From assembly GCF_000067165.1 (NCBI RefSeq), contig NC_010162.1:11954501-12018500 (forward strand): a stretch of DNA of 64,000 nt, written 5' to 3'. Both the position numbers and the translations under genes were made by a program. Positions 39,783 to 49,347 of this stretch are shown here, one piece after another; position 1 is the stretch's first letter; the number at the start of each line of letters is the position of its first letter. The DNA comes from Sorangium cellulosum So ce56. Its GTDB lineage: Bacteria > Myxococcota_A > Polyangia > Polyangiales > Polyangiaceae. Below the pieces are notes generated by a model. That model worked only from the letters and a program-made list of their open reading frames with translations, had not been told where the DNA came from and did no database searches.

Positions 39783-40188
39783 CGAGGCCGCCGCGCGCCG
39801 GCATCCCCGGCTCGGCCCGGCGGCCCGGTCGGCTCGCTGGCCCGGCGGGAGGCCGCCCCGAAGCCGCGGCAAATCAAGACGTTGGAAACGGAACGGCGAC
39901 GGGCGCGCGGCGTGAGGCGCAATCGCGCACCGTGCCGAGCTCTGCGCGGACGGCCGCGGGCGGGCGCGCCCCGAGGCCTGATCTGGTGGACGCGACCGAT
40001 CCTTGGCGCGTAGGCTCGCTAGGAGCAGTCGGAGCGGGCGGCAAGATGAGCAGACGAAGCACCCCGTGTCGCGCGATCGGTCCGAGGAAGGCGCCGGAAG
40101 GGTGTGGATGACGCGATGACGGAAGACGCGCGCCCGCCGTCCGGCAGTCCGGCAGAGCGTGCCTGCGAGCACGCTGGAGGGAAGCGCC
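39783..40188. other. 406-bp stretch without a supported gene
   Basis: GC-rich with no frame that looks protein-like and no RNA gene. It contains the probable promoter of the PP2C gene and short CGG/CCG-rich inverted elements but nothing distinctive. Confidence 0.45.
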
Positions 40189-41007
40189 GTGCAGCGTCAC
40201 CTCGTTTTTGAAGCCGCCGGGATCAGCCATCCTGGCATGGTCCGAGACACGAACGAGGACAGCTTCGCGATCCTCGAGCCCCGGGGGCTGTTCCTCCTGG
40301 CCGACGGCATGGGAGGGCGCGCCGCCGGGGAGGTCGCCTCGCGCATGGCGATCGATACGGTGCGTGATTTCTTCGACGACCCGGACTCCACCTGGCCTGT
40401 CGCGGTCGGCGTCGGGCCGCCCACGACGCGGGGCTCGGAGGCGCGCTACGTCGATCAGGGGCTCCCCCTGCTCGTCGCGGGCATCCAGCTCGCGAACGGC
40501 CGCATCTTCTCCGCCGCGCGGCGCGACCGGGAGAAGCGCGGCATGGGCACCACGATCGCGGCCGTGCTGGCGCGCGACGGCTTCATCGCCGTCGCGCACG
40601 TGGGCGATAGCCGCGTATACCGCCTCCGCGATCATCGCCTCGAGCAGCTCACGCGCGATCACTCGCTGGTCAACGAGTGCATCCGGCTCGGCCACCTCCT
40701 CCCCGAGCAGGCCAGCTCGTTCCCGCTCCAGCACGTGATCACCCGCGCCCTCGGCACCGACGAAACGGTCGACGTTGAGACGCGGATCGACGCCATCGAG
40801 GGAGGGGATGTCCTCCTGCTCTGCTCAGACGGCCTGTCCGGCGTGGTGCCGGCGCAAGATATCGCAAGTATCCTGGCGACCCACACCGATCTGGCCGGTA
40901 TCGCGTCCCGGCTCGTCAAGCGCGCCAACGAGAACGGTGGCCCCGATAACGTCACCTGCGTTGTCGTGCGCTGGCGCGCTTCGCCCGGCGGCCCGACCAG
41001 GCGCTGA
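40189..41007 (+). CDS. PP2C-type Ser/Thr protein phosphatase
   Basis: A 272-residue, soluble Mg/Mn-dependent phosphatase. GTG 40189 is chosen because GGAGGG lies seven bases before it; an earlier GTG at 40159 lacks such a site. Motifs include MVRDTNEDSF (metal-binding Asp), LLADGMGGRAAGEVA, VAHVGDSRVYRL, RDHSLV, CSDGLSGVV and GGPDNVTCVVV, which together form the complete PP2C/PppA/PrpC-type core. It would reverse Ser/Thr phosphorylation by the eukaryotic-like kinases that abound in myxobacteria. No kinase gene is adjacent. Confidence 0.92.
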   Translation: MQRHLVFEAAGISHPGMVRDTNEDSFAILEPRGLFLLADGMGGRAAGEVASRMAIDTVRDFFDDPDSTWPVAVGVGPPTTRGSEARYVDQGLPLLVAGIQLANGRIFSAARRDREKRGMGTTIAAVLARDGFIAVAHVGDSRVYRLRDHRLEQLTRDHSLVNECIRLGHLLPEQASSFPLQHVITRALGTDETVDVETRIDAIEGGDVLLLCSDGLSGVVPAQDIASILATHTDLAGIASRLVKRANENGGPDNVTCVVVRWRASPGGPTRR

Positions 41008-41144
41008 TCCGCGCGCCCGCGCTGCCGCTCCGGCGGTGTGCGGGCGAGAGCATTGCGCTCAGCCCGCCAGTTTTTCCACGGAACATCGCGTGCCTGGAGG
41101 TGCCAGAGAGCGCGCCACCGTGTTAATGGCGGTGGGGAATCCCA

Positions 41145-44100
41145 ATGGGCGCGCGAACGAACGGATCCTCACACCCGCAATCCATCGAATCCCCGTCCCG
41201 GAGCGCGGCGCTGAGCAAGCCGGGGAAGGGCGGCTCCTCGGGCGCGCGGCGCGCCGGCCCGGCGGCGGCGGAGCTCGATCCTGCGGAGCACCACCGGCCG
41301 GCGCTCAAGCTCCTCGACGCGGCGCGCGAGCCGGATTTCATCGAGGTGCTCGGATCGCGGGAGCACAACCTCCGCATCGATCGGCTGGAGGTGCCGAAGC
41401 GGAAGCTCGTGGTGTTCACGGGGGTGAGCGGCTCGGGCAAGTCGAGCCTGGCGTTCGACACGCTCTACGCCGAGGGGCAGCGGCGTTACGTCGAGACGCT
41501 GAGCTCTTACGCGCGTCAGTTCCTGGGTCAGCTCGAGCGCCCGCAGGTCGAGCACCTGCGCGGCCTGTCGCCGACCATTGCCATCGAGCAGAAGAGCGCG
41601 TCGAGCAACCCGCGCTCCACGGTCGGCACGATCACGGAGGTCTACGATTACCTGCGCGTGCTCTATGCGCGCGCCGGCGAGCAGCATTGCCACCTCTGCG
41701 GCAAGCCGGTGAAGGCGCAGAGCTCGGAGCAGATCGTCGACGAGCTCCTCGGGATGCCGGAGGGGACGAAGTTCGTGCTGCTCGCGCCGCTCGTGACCCA
41801 CCGGAAGGGGGAGTTCAAGGACCTGTTCGAGGAGCTCCGGGGCCGCGGCTTCGTGCGGGTCGAGATCGACGGGGCGCAGCACCGGCTCGACGAGCTGCCG
41901 AAGCTCGACAAGAAGCTCAAGCACACCATCGCGCTCGTGGTGGACCGGCTGGTCGTGCGGGCGGACGAGCGCCAGCGCATCACGGAGGGGGTCGAGGTCG
42001 CGCTCCAGGAGGGGCGCGGCGAGCTCCGGGTCGAGCTCCAGGCCGACGAGGGGGCGTCCGGGCGGCGGCGTCGCCCCGACGCGCCGCTGCTGTTCAGCGC
42101 CGCGCGCTCCTGCTGCGGCCAGAGCTTCCCCGAGCTCTCGCCGCAGAGCTTCTCCTTCAACAGCCCGCTCGGCATGTGCGGCGCCTGCAACGGCCTCGGC
42201 ACCCGCCTCGAGATCGATCCGGCCCTCGTGATCCCGGATCCTGCGCTGTCGATCCGGGAGGGCGCCATCGCCCCCTGGGCGTCGGCCATGGCGCGCGGGG
42301 AGGGCTGGACGTTCCGCATCATCGACGCCGTGGCCAAGGCGTGCTCCGTCGACCTCGACGTGCCCTGGCGCAAGCTCGGGGCGAAGAAGCAGGAGATGGT
42401 GCTCCATGGCCTCTCCGGCAAGCGCATCGCGGTGACGTGGGGGAAGGAGGGGACCGAGACGCACGGCACCTGGGGCATGAAGTTCGAGGGCGTGATCCCG
42501 AGCCTGATGCGCCGGTTCCAGCAGTCGTCGTCCGAGTCGGCGCGGGACGCTTACCGCAAGTTCATGAGCGAGCGCCCGTGCGACGCCTGCGGCTCCCGGC
42601 GGATGCGCCCCGAGTCGCTCGCCGTGCGCGTCGCTGGCAAGGGGATCGCCGACGTCACCGCGATGACGGTGAGGGACGCCTACGAGCATTTTGCCCGGCT
42701 CGAGCTGCCGGGCAACCGGCAGAAGATCACGGAGGGGGTGCGGCGCGAGATCACGAGCCGGCTCAGCTTTCTCCTGAACGTGGGGCTCGACTACCTGACG
42801 CTCGACCGCTCGGGGCCGACGCTGAGCGGCGGCGAGGCGCAGCGCATCCGGCTGGCGAGCCAGCTCGGCAGCGAGCTCTCCGGGGTGATGTACGTGCTCG
42901 ACGAGCCGAGCATCGGCCTGCACCAGCGGGACAACCAGCGCCTCATCGAGACGCTGCGGCGCCTCAGGGATCTCGGCAACACGGTGCTCGTGGTGGAGCA
43001 CGACGAGGAGACGATCCGGGCCGCCGACTACGTCGTGGATTTCGGTCCCGGGGCCGGGCACCTCGGCGGCCGGGTGATGGCCGCGGGGACGCCCGAGGAG
43101 ATCGCGCGTGACCCCGAGAGCGTGACCGGGGCGTACCTGGCGGGGCGCGCGCGCATCGAGGTGCCCGGGGCGCGGCGCGCGCCGCGCGGGTGGCTGGAGA
43201 TCCTGGGCGCGGCCGAGCACAACCTGAGGAGCATCGACGTCCGCTTCCCGCTCGGGGTGCTGCTCGCGGTGACCGGGGTGAGCGGCGCCGGCAAGAGCTC
43301 GCTGGTGAACGGCATCCTCCTGCCGGCGCTGGGCCGGGCGCTTCACCACAGCACCGAGCCGGTCGGCGCGCACCGCGCGATCCAGGGGCTCGAGGCGCTC
43401 GACAAGGTCATCGCGATCGACCAGAAGCCGATCGGCCGCACGCCGCGCTCGAACCCGGGGACCTACACGAAGGCGTTCGACCAGATCCGCGAGATCTTCG
43501 CCGAGCTGCCGGAGTCGCGCGCGCGCGGCTATGGCCCGGGGCGGTTCAGCTTCAACGTGAAGGGCGGGCGCTGCGAGGCGTGCAGCGGCGACGGCATGGT
43601 GAAGGTGGAGATGCACTTCCTCGCCGACGTCTATGTCCCGTGCGAGGTGTGCGCCGGCAAGCGGTACAGCGCGCAGACGCTCGCGGTGCGGTTCAAGGGC
43701 AAGAGCATCGCGGATATCCTCGACACCAGCATCGAGGATTGCCTGCGTCTCTTCGAGCACCACGTCGCGCTGCGCCGCGTCCTCGAGACGCTGGTCGAGG
43801 TCGGACTCGGGTACATGAAGATCGGCCAGAGCGCGCCGACGATGAGCGGCGGCGAGGCGCAGCGTGTGAAGCTGAGCCGAGAGCTCGGCAAGAGCCAGAC
43901 GGGGCGAACGCTCTACGTCCTCGACGAGCCCACGACGGGCCTGCATTTCGAGGACATCCGCAAGCTGCTCGGCGTGCTCCACCGGCTGGTCGACGCGGGG
44001 AACACGGTGGTGGTGATCGAGCACAGCCTCGACGTCATCAAGTGCGCGGACTGGGTGATCGATCTCGGGCCCGAGGGCGGCGCCGGCGGCGGCCGGGTCA

Positions 44101-44189
44101 TCGCCGAGGGGACGCCGGAGCATGTCGCGAAGGTCAAGGGATCGTACACAGGACAGTTCCTTAGCCCCCTTCTCCCCCCTGGGCGTTAA
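41145..44189 (+). CDS. uvrA: UvrA, excinuclease ABC subunit A
   Basis: A 1014-residue DNA-damage recognition ATPase of nucleotide-excision repair. An N-terminal extension of about 55 residues is unlike standard UvrA and looks disordered. Two ABC modules follow with Walker A GVSGSGKSSLAFDT and GVSGAGKSSLVNG, signature LSGGEAQRIRLASQLG and MSGGEAQRVKLSRELG, and Walker B VLDEPSIGLHQRDN and VLDEPTTGLHFEDI. Zinc-finger Cys pairs appear as CEACSGDG and CEVCAGKRY, with CHLCGKPVK and CDACGSRRM in the first half. It works with UvrB and UvrC, which are not in the window. Start ATG 41145 lies behind GGTGGGGAATCC. Confidence 0.96.
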   Translation: MGARTNGSSHPQSIESPSRSAALSKPGKGGSSGARRAGPAAAELDPAEHHRPALKLLDAAREPDFIEVLGSREHNLRIDRLEVPKRKLVVFTGVSGSGKSSLAFDTLYAEGQRRYVETLSSYARQFLGQLERPQVEHLRGLSPTIAIEQKSASSNPRSTVGTITEVYDYLRVLYARAGEQHCHLCGKPVKAQSSEQIVDELLGMPEGTKFVLLAPLVTHRKGEFKDLFEELRGRGFVRVEIDGAQHRLDELPKLDKKLKHTIALVVDRLVVRADERQRITEGVEVALQEGRGELRVELQADEGASGRRRRPDAPLLFSAARSCCGQSFPELSPQSFSFNSPLGMCGACNGLGTRLEIDPALVIPDPALSIREGAIAPWASAMARGEGWTFRIIDAVAKACSVDLDVPWRKLGAKKQEMVLHGLSGKRIAVTWGKEGTETHGTWGMKFEGVIPSLMRRFQQSSSESARDAYRKFMSERPCDACGSRRMRPESLAVRVAGKGIADVTAMTVRDAYEHFARLELPGNRQKITEGVRREITSRLSFLLNVGLDYLTLDRSGPTLSGGEAQRIRLASQLGSELSGVMYVLDEPSIGLHQRDNQRLIETLRRLRDLGNTVLVVEHDEETIRAADYVVDFGPGAGHLGGRVMAAGTPEEIARDPESVTGAYLAGRARIEVPGARRAPRGWLEILGAAEHNLRSIDVRFPLGVLLAVTGVSGAGKSSLVNGILLPALGRALHHSTEPVGAHRAIQGLEALDKVIAIDQKPIGRTPRSNPGTYTKAFDQIREIFAELPESRARGYGPGRFSFNVKGGRCEACSGDGMVKVEMHFLADVYVPCEVCAGKRYSAQTLAVRFKGKSIADILDTSIEDCLRLFEHHVALRRVLETLVEVGLGYMKIGQSAPTMSGGEAQRVKLSRELGKSQTGRTLYVLDEPTTGLHFEDIRKLLGVLHRLVDAGNTVVVIEHSLDVIKCADWVIDLGPEGGAGGGRVIAEGTPEHVAKVKGSYTGQFLSPLLPPGR

Positions 44190-44729
44190 CCAAGCTCGCG
44201 CTGCGTTCTCCTACATTCGAACGTGGTCGTGGTCGTGGTCGTGGTCGTCAACGTTGGACCGTGAACGACCACGTCCACGTCCACGTCCACGTCCACGTTC
44301 ACGTTGGTGAGCGATGGGGCGGGCTCGTGCGCTGGGGGCAACGGAACGAGCTCGGTCAACGCCTATGCCCTCTTCTCCTGTGCAGGCGCTGGCCGCTCAG
44401 CGATGGATCATCCGGGGCAGAGCGGGGTAGAGGACGTCTGCGACGGCTCATTCCGACGCGCCTGAGACAGACGCGTTTGTGATTTGCGTCGCTTGCCGAC
44501 CATCCATTTCAGATAAGCGCGATATTCATTGGTGGCGCCCATAACGTATTTATTCGATCGGCTTGCACCGGGCTGCAAAAGCGCGTAGCCGGGATCGATG
44601 GACACCAACGTGTCCAGGAGTGCGCGAGCACCCGACAAGCAACTTCAGCAAAAAAAGCACCATGATATCTCGCGCCAGCGGGGCTGTCGTACAGGCCCCT
44701 GCGCTCGAGATCCGTTGACGGGAGGGCCC
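44190..44729. other. 540-bp stretch with a hexanucleotide array and a doubtful small frame
   Basis: Behind uvrA lie the inverted hexanucleotide arrays at 44222-44304. Further right, 44408-44638 (-) is an open frame for a 76-residue basic protein (MSGARALLDTLVSIDPG start) whose codon usage has much lower third-position GC than real genes here; it is not called as a gene. The sequence at 44500-44650 is AT-richer than average. Nothing else is recognised. Confidence 0.5.
44222..44304. repeat. Opposed hexanucleotide arrays (CGTGGT)n and (CCACGT)n
   Basis: Four copies of CGTGGT run from 44222, and about five copies of CCACGT occupy 44264-44304, separated by a ~15-nt spacer. The right array is nearly the reverse complement of the left (GTCCAC against GACCAC), so an RNA spanning both could form a long stem with one U-U mismatch per repeat. 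It lies about 30 bp behind the uvrA stop and could act as an unusual terminator or be an unstable repeat locus. Confidence 0.8.
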
Positions 44730-46439
44730 ATGCAGATCTCGAAGCATGCTCTATTTCTCGGCGTAGGACTCTGGGTGGGCGCCGCCTCGGCGGCGGCGTG
44801 CTCCGCCAGCGGCTCGTCGGCGGGCGCCCCTCGGCCGGGGACCACCGCCAGCGGCGGCGGCTCGAGCGGCGACGCCGTCGGGTCGATGAGCTCCGGCGGC
44901 TTCGGCGACGACATCGGCGCCGGCACCGGGGGCGGCGACGTCGGGCCCGAGCTGGTCGGCGACCCGAGGACGTGCGCGGAGGCCGCCGCGAGCAAGTCCT
45001 ATATCGGCTGTGACTTCTGGCCCACGGTCACCGCGAACATCGTCTGGTCGATCTTCGACTACGCGGTCGTCGTCGCGAATGCCGGCGACGAGATCGCCGA
45101 GGTCGAGGTGACGCGCGCCGGCGCCGCGGTGGCGCGCGCCGAGGTCAAGCCCAACAGCCTGAGCAAGATCTACCTCCCCTGGGTGCGCGAGCTGAAGGGG
45201 CCCGACGCCACCCATTGCACCGGGGGCGACTCGATCACGAGCTCCGTCCGCGTCGACGGAGGCGCTTACCACCTCGTCTCGACAAGGCCGGTCACGGTCT
45301 ATCAGTTCAACGCGCTCGAGTACAAGGGAGAGGGCGGCCCGTCCGGGAAGGACTGGTCGTCCTGCCCTGGCAACGAGGCGTGCGCGGTCAACGACGGGGA
45401 GCCCTTCGGCTGCTTCTCCTTCACCAACGACGCGTCGCTGCTCCTGCCGAGCACCGCGATGACAGGCAACTACCGCATCACGGGCCAGCGCGGCTGGGCG
45501 GCGGCGGACTTCGGCGGCTACATCGTCATCAGCGGGATCCAGGACGGCACAAGCGTCACCGTGAACGTCGCCCAGGGAGGCTCGGTGGTCGCGGGCGGCG
45601 GCATCCCCCGGACGAGCGGCGGCGGCAGCTTCACCGTCCAGCTCGACGAGGGGGATGTCGTCGAGGTCCTCGGGCACCCGAGGAGCGACCTCAGCGGCAG
45701 CCTCGTCACCGCGACCCGCCCTGTCCAGGTGCTGACGGGCATACCGTGCGTGCAGGCGCCGGTCGGCCGCCAGGCCTGCGACCACCTCGAGGAGTCCGTG
45801 TTCCCCGCCGAGACGCTGGGCAAGCGGTACTTCGTGACGGTCCCGACGTCGCCCGGCGGCCGCGTCATCGGCCACATCGTGCGCCTCTACGGCAACGTCG
45901 ATGGCACGGCGCTCACGTACCCGTCCGGCAAGCCGGACGGCGCGCCGACCACCATCGACGCTGGCCAGGTCGTCGACCTCGACGTGGTGAGGCGGGATTT
46001 CGAGGTCGTGGGAGACCACGAGTTCGCGGTCAGCACGTTCATGCTGGGCGCCGCGATCGTCGACGCGGACACCGAGTCTCGCCAGAAGGGCGATCCGTCG
46101 CAGAGCCACCCCACCGCGGTCGAGCAATACCGCTCCAAGTACGTCTTCCTCGCGCCGAGCGACTACGATGAGAGCTACGTCGACATCATCCAGCCGCTCG
46201 ACGCCACGATCACGCTCGACGACGCCGCCGTCGACGTCGCCCCGACCCCGATCGGCAACGGCTCCGGCTTCGGTGTCGCGCGTGTCCGGCTCGGCCCCGG
46301 CAACGGCGGCGCGCACGTGCTGACCGCCTCGGCGCCCGTCGGCATCCAGGTGCTCGGCTACGGCGCCTACACGAGCTACCAGTACCCTGGCGGGCTCAAC
46401 CTCGTCGCCATCGCGCCCCCGCCGCCCCCGCCCCGCTGA
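44730..46439 (+). CDS. IgGFc-binding-like lipoprotein
   Basis: A 569-residue exported protein with signal peptide and lipobox-like AAAC (Cys24), then a Gly/Ser-rich linker to about residue 75. The rest matches the IgGFc-binding protein N-terminal domain found in many myxobacterial secreted proteins: YIGCDFWPTV, FDYAVVVANAG, VTVYQFNALEY, VTATRPVQVLTGIPC and DHLEESVFPAETLGKRYFV. It is a beta-rich surface domain with disulphides, but its ligand in bacteria is not known. ATG 44730 follows GGAGGG. The C-terminus is a run of prolines. Confidence 0.82.
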   Translation: MQISKHALFLGVGLWVGAASAAACSASGSSAGAPRPGTTASGGGSSGDAVGSMSSGGFGDDIGAGTGGGDVGPELVGDPRTCAEAAASKSYIGCDFWPTVTANIVWSIFDYAVVVANAGDEIAEVEVTRAGAAVARAEVKPNSLSKIYLPWVRELKGPDATHCTGGDSITSSVRVDGGAYHLVSTRPVTVYQFNALEYKGEGGPSGKDWSSCPGNEACAVNDGEPFGCFSFTNDASLLLPSTAMTGNYRITGQRGWAAADFGGYIVISGIQDGTSVTVNVAQGGSVVAGGGIPRTSGGGSFTVQLDEGDVVEVLGHPRSDLSGSLVTATRPVQVLTGIPCVQAPVGRQACDHLEESVFPAETLGKRYFVTVPTSPGGRVIGHIVRLYGNVDGTALTYPSGKPDGAPTTIDAGQVVDLDVVRRDFEVVGDHEFAVSTFMLGAAIVDADTESRQKGDPSQSHPTAVEQYRSKYVFLAPSDYDESYVDIIQPLDATITLDDAAVDVAPTPIGNGSGFGVARVRLGPGNGGAHVLTASAPVGIQVLGYGAYTSYQYPGGLNLVAIAPPPPPPR

Positions 46440-46485
46440 CCCCGCGCTGGTTGTCTTTCCCGGTCTCCTGAACTAGCACCCTCGC

Positions 46486-47409
46486 ATGACGGACGAGCCG
46501 CGCTCCTCGGCGCGTCGCGCCCGCCGCGCCGCGCTCTTCGTCGTCCTGGCCAGCCTCGCCTTCGCCGCGAGCGGCCCGCTCGCCCGCTATGCGCGCCCGG
46601 TCCACCCGCTCGCCATCGCCTTCGGCCGGGTCGCCCTCGCCGCCATCGCGCTCTCCCTGCTCGACCTGCGCGCGATCGCCCGCTCGGCTGCCCGCCTCTC
46701 GCCGCGCCAGGGCGCCGCCGTCCTCTGCGCCGGCCTCCTGCTCGCCGTCCACTTCGCGCTCTTCCTCTGGGGGCTCGACCGCACGTCCCTCGCCGCGGCC
46801 CTCTCGCTCGTCTCGCTCGAGCCGCTCGCCGTCGTGCTCTGCGCGTGGGCGTTCTTCGGCGTCCGCCCCACGCGCTCCGAGCAGGCGGGCGTGCTCCTCG
46901 CCACCGTCGGCGCGCTCGTCGTCGCGCGCTCGGCCGGCGCCGGCGATCACCGGCTCTCGGGCGACCTCCTGGTCGTCGGCGCCACCCTCCTCTACGGCCT
47001 CTACGTGTCCTTCGCCCGCGGGCTCCGGGACGCGCTGCCGGCGCGGAGCTACGCCGCCCTCGTCTACGGCAGCGCCGCCGTCTTCCTCGCCGTGGCGCTC
47101 CCGTTCGCGCCCGGCGCGCTCGAGGGCGTCACCCCGCCGCCGGCCCACGCCGCCGTCGCCATCGTCGCGCTCGCGCTCGTCCCCACCGTCGTCGGCCACA
47201 CCGCGGTCCAGATCGCGGCGCGCCGCATGTCCCCGTCCATCGTCGCGCTCGTGTCTCCCGGCGAGACGCTCGGCGGGATCGTCATCGGCGCCCTGTGGCT
47301 CCACGCCACCCCGACCGCGCTCGAGATCGCGGGCGCCGCGATCATCCTCGCCGGCGCCACCGTCGCGATCCTCGGGTCGAGCTCGTCCGCGGCCGCGAGC
47401 GCAGGCTGA
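46486..47409 (+). CDS. EamA/DMT-family transporter
   Basis: A 307-residue membrane protein with ten predicted helices in two EamA repeats. Visible pieces are FAASGPLARYARPVHPLAIAF, the LAAALSLVSLEPLAVVLCAW segment, then PTVVGHTAVQIAARRMSPS and VSPGETLGGIVIGALWLHA. The family exports amino acids, nucleosides or other metabolites through the inner membrane. The substrate cannot be predicted. A short basic N-terminus is followed directly by helix one, which supports ATG 46486. Confidence 0.88.
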   Translation: MTDEPRSSARRARRAALFVVLASLAFAASGPLARYARPVHPLAIAFGRVALAAIALSLLDLRAIARSAARLSPRQGAAVLCAGLLLAVHFALFLWGLDRTSLAAALSLVSLEPLAVVLCAWAFFGVRPTRSEQAGVLLATVGALVVARSAGAGDHRLSGDLLVVGATLLYGLYVSFARGLRDALPARSYAALVYGSAAVFLAVALPFAPGALEGVTPPPAHAAVAIVALALVPTVVGHTAVQIAARRMSPSIVALVSPGETLGGIVIGALWLHATPTALEIAGAAIILAGATVAILGSSSSAAASAG

Positions 47410-47548
47410 CGCGCCCCTCCGGCGCGGCGTGAAGGCGTAACAGCGTGTGTCCGTGCAGCGGTCGCGCTGAGCGCTCACCCGCTCTGCTGGGACGGAGTTT
47501 GCCCTGAGGGATCCCCTTCGTGCAGCGCTTCTCTGCGGGGAAATTGAA

Positions 47549-47609
47549 CGGGGAGGCGGGGAGACAGGGAGTGTTTTGAAGATTTTCTCCCCGTCTCCCT
47601 GCCTCCCTG
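47549..47609. repeat. Large imperfect hairpin with 23-bp arms
   Basis: Arms at 47549-47571 and 47587-47609 are complementary apart from two G-U-type pairs and one mismatch, with a 15-nt loop that includes TGTTTTGAAG and ATTTT. The arms are built of GGGAGG/GGGAGAC words. It lies between the DMT transporter and the CapK-like gene and may terminate the former. Confidence 0.75.
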
Positions 47610-47732
47610 TGAATTCCCGACGAATTCGAGTGGATGCCTCAGGAGTTTGCCCGCGCGCGCCGCTCCGGTCGGACTCCGCGCCACGAACACAGGGATTTTG
47701 CGGGAGAGTCGCCCGCGCGCGCTTGACGGTCG

Positions 47733-49130
47733 ATGATTCGAAAGAACGCTTCGCCCATGTACGGTGGGCTGTTTCGAAACATCCTGTTTCCGTTCTACGA
47801 GACCCGTTTGAGGGGCAGGGAGACCCTGAAAGACCTGGAGCGGCTAGAGCGCTCCCAGTGGCGATCGGAGAATGAGATTCGCGATCTCAGCTTCCGGCGG
47901 ATGCTCGCCGCCCTCCAGTTCGCCGAGCAGCACGTCCCGTTCTACCGGGCTCGCTTCGCCGAGCACGGCGTGCGCGCCGCCTCGGTGAAGGCGCCGGAGG
48001 ACCTCCTGCGGTTCCCCGTCCTCACGAGGGCCGACCTCCGCGCCCACGGGCAGGACCTCCTCGCCGAGGGCTTCGTCGGCCGGCTCTACGCGAGCGGCAC
48101 GGGCGGGTCGACGGGCGAGCCGGTGCAGTTCCGCTTCGACCACCGCACCTACGAGCGCCGCATCGCGGCCGCCATGCGGTCCGACGGGTGGGCGGGCGCC
48201 CGGCTCGGCGACCGGGAGCTCCACCTGTGGAGCACCGTGCTGGTCAGCGAGACGCTCGCGAAGAAGGCCAAGCGCTCCCTTCACGAGGCCATCCTCCGCA
48301 AGAAGATGATCTCCGCCTTCGACCTGTCCGACCGGCGCCTCGCCGCGTTGCTCGACGAGATCGCGCGGTACCGGCCGCAGCTCATCGTCGGGTACGCGAG
48401 CGCGCTGTACCACGCGGCGCGCTACGCGCTCTCCGATGGCCGCGCGCTCCCCGCGCCGCGCGGCATCGTCACCAGCGCCGAGCGGCTGTTCGCGCACCAG
48501 CGCGAGGCCATCGAGCGCGCGTTCGGCGCGCCGGTGTTCGATCGGTACGGCTGCCGGGAGCTGATGCTGATCGCCGCCGAGTGCGAGCGGCACGCCGGCA
48601 AGCACATCAACATGGAAAACGTGTTCGTCGAGCTGCTCCGCGACGGGCGCCACGCCCTCCCCGGCGAGCCCGGCGAGGTCGTCGTGACCGACCTCGTCTG
48701 CCGCTCGATGCCGCTCATCCGCTACAAGAACCAGGACGTCGCGATCGCCGCCGGCGCGCCGTGCGCGTGCGGCCGCGGGCTGCCGATGCTCGCCTCCGTC
48801 GAGGGCCGCGTCCTCGACCTGCTCGTCGGCCCCGACGGCGAGCTGCTCGCCGGGGAGTTCTTCCCGCACCTCATCAAGGACCAGCCGACGATCGCCCGCT
48901 ACCAGGTCCACCAGGACCGGCGGCGCGCGCTCACGGTCAAGCTCGTGCCGGGCAAGGGCTTCCAGCCCGAGACCGCGAGGCTCATCGAGCGCCTCGTCCG
49001 GCAGCACCTGGGCGAGCGCGCGGAAATCTGCGTCCAGATCGTCGACGAGATCCCCCTCACGAGCGGCGGCAAGCACCGGGTCACCCTCTCCGAGGTCCCC
49101 GTCCAGCTGGGCCGGGGGCGCGCGGCGTGA
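47733..49130 (+). CDS. Phenylacetate-CoA-ligase-like / CapK-family adenylating enzyme
   Basis: A 465-residue enzyme with the ANL-type motif SGTGGSTGEPVQF (residues ~121-133) that binds the AMP phosphates. Family pieces are LQFAEQHVPFYRARFAEHGV, RPQLIVGYASALYHAARYA, ITSAERL-like, DRYGCRELMLIAAECERHAG and GEVVVTDLVCRSMPLIRYKNQD. CapK-type proteins activate carboxylic or aromatic acids and are often found in polysaccharide or secondary-metabolite loci. Which acid is used here is unknown. ATG 47733 gives the full family length; ATG 47757 is an alternative with an equally poor ribosome site. An intrinsic structure at 47549-47609 separates it from the transporter gene. Confidence 0.85.
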   Translation: MIRKNASPMYGGLFRNILFPFYETRLRGRETLKDLERLERSQWRSENEIRDLSFRRMLAALQFAEQHVPFYRARFAEHGVRAASVKAPEDLLRFPVLTRADLRAHGQDLLAEGFVGRLYASGTGGSTGEPVQFRFDHRTYERRIAAAMRSDGWAGARLGDRELHLWSTVLVSETLAKKAKRSLHEAILRKKMISAFDLSDRRLAALLDEIARYRPQLIVGYASALYHAARYALSDGRALPAPRGIVTSAERLFAHQREAIERAFGAPVFDRYGCRELMLIAAECERHAGKHINMENVFVELLRDGRHALPGEPGEVVVTDLVCRSMPLIRYKNQDVAIAAGAPCACGRGLPMLASVEGRVLDLLVGPDGELLAGEFFPHLIKDQPTIARYQVHQDRRRALTVKLVPGKGFQPETARLIERLVRQHLGERAEICVQIVDEIPLTSGGKHRVTLSEVPVQLGRGRAA

Positions 49131-49347
49131 GCGTCGCCGGGGCTGCCGGGAAACTCGAGAGGCGCCGGCGCCGGCGCCGGCGCCGGCCGCGCCGCGCGCT
49201 GCGCTCACAGCGCGTTTTCTACAGATCTGCTGGAGCGCCTGGTGCCGGGGGCGCGGCGGCCTGCTCACCCGGCACACTGCTCGGCGCGTGGCCTCCCCGA
49301 AGCGCTGGCGGAGCCGCGCGGTCCGGGGTATTGGGCAGAGCAGTACG

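Noticed and set aside
41169..44123. Open frame of nearly 1000 codons antisense to uvrA
   Set aside because: UvrA is complete on the + strand. The antisense product has no recognisable fold.
44408..44638. 76-codon frame on the - strand behind uvrA
   Set aside because: Third-position GC is far below that of real genes in this window, no ribosome site was found, and the product is not recognised. Kept only as a note.
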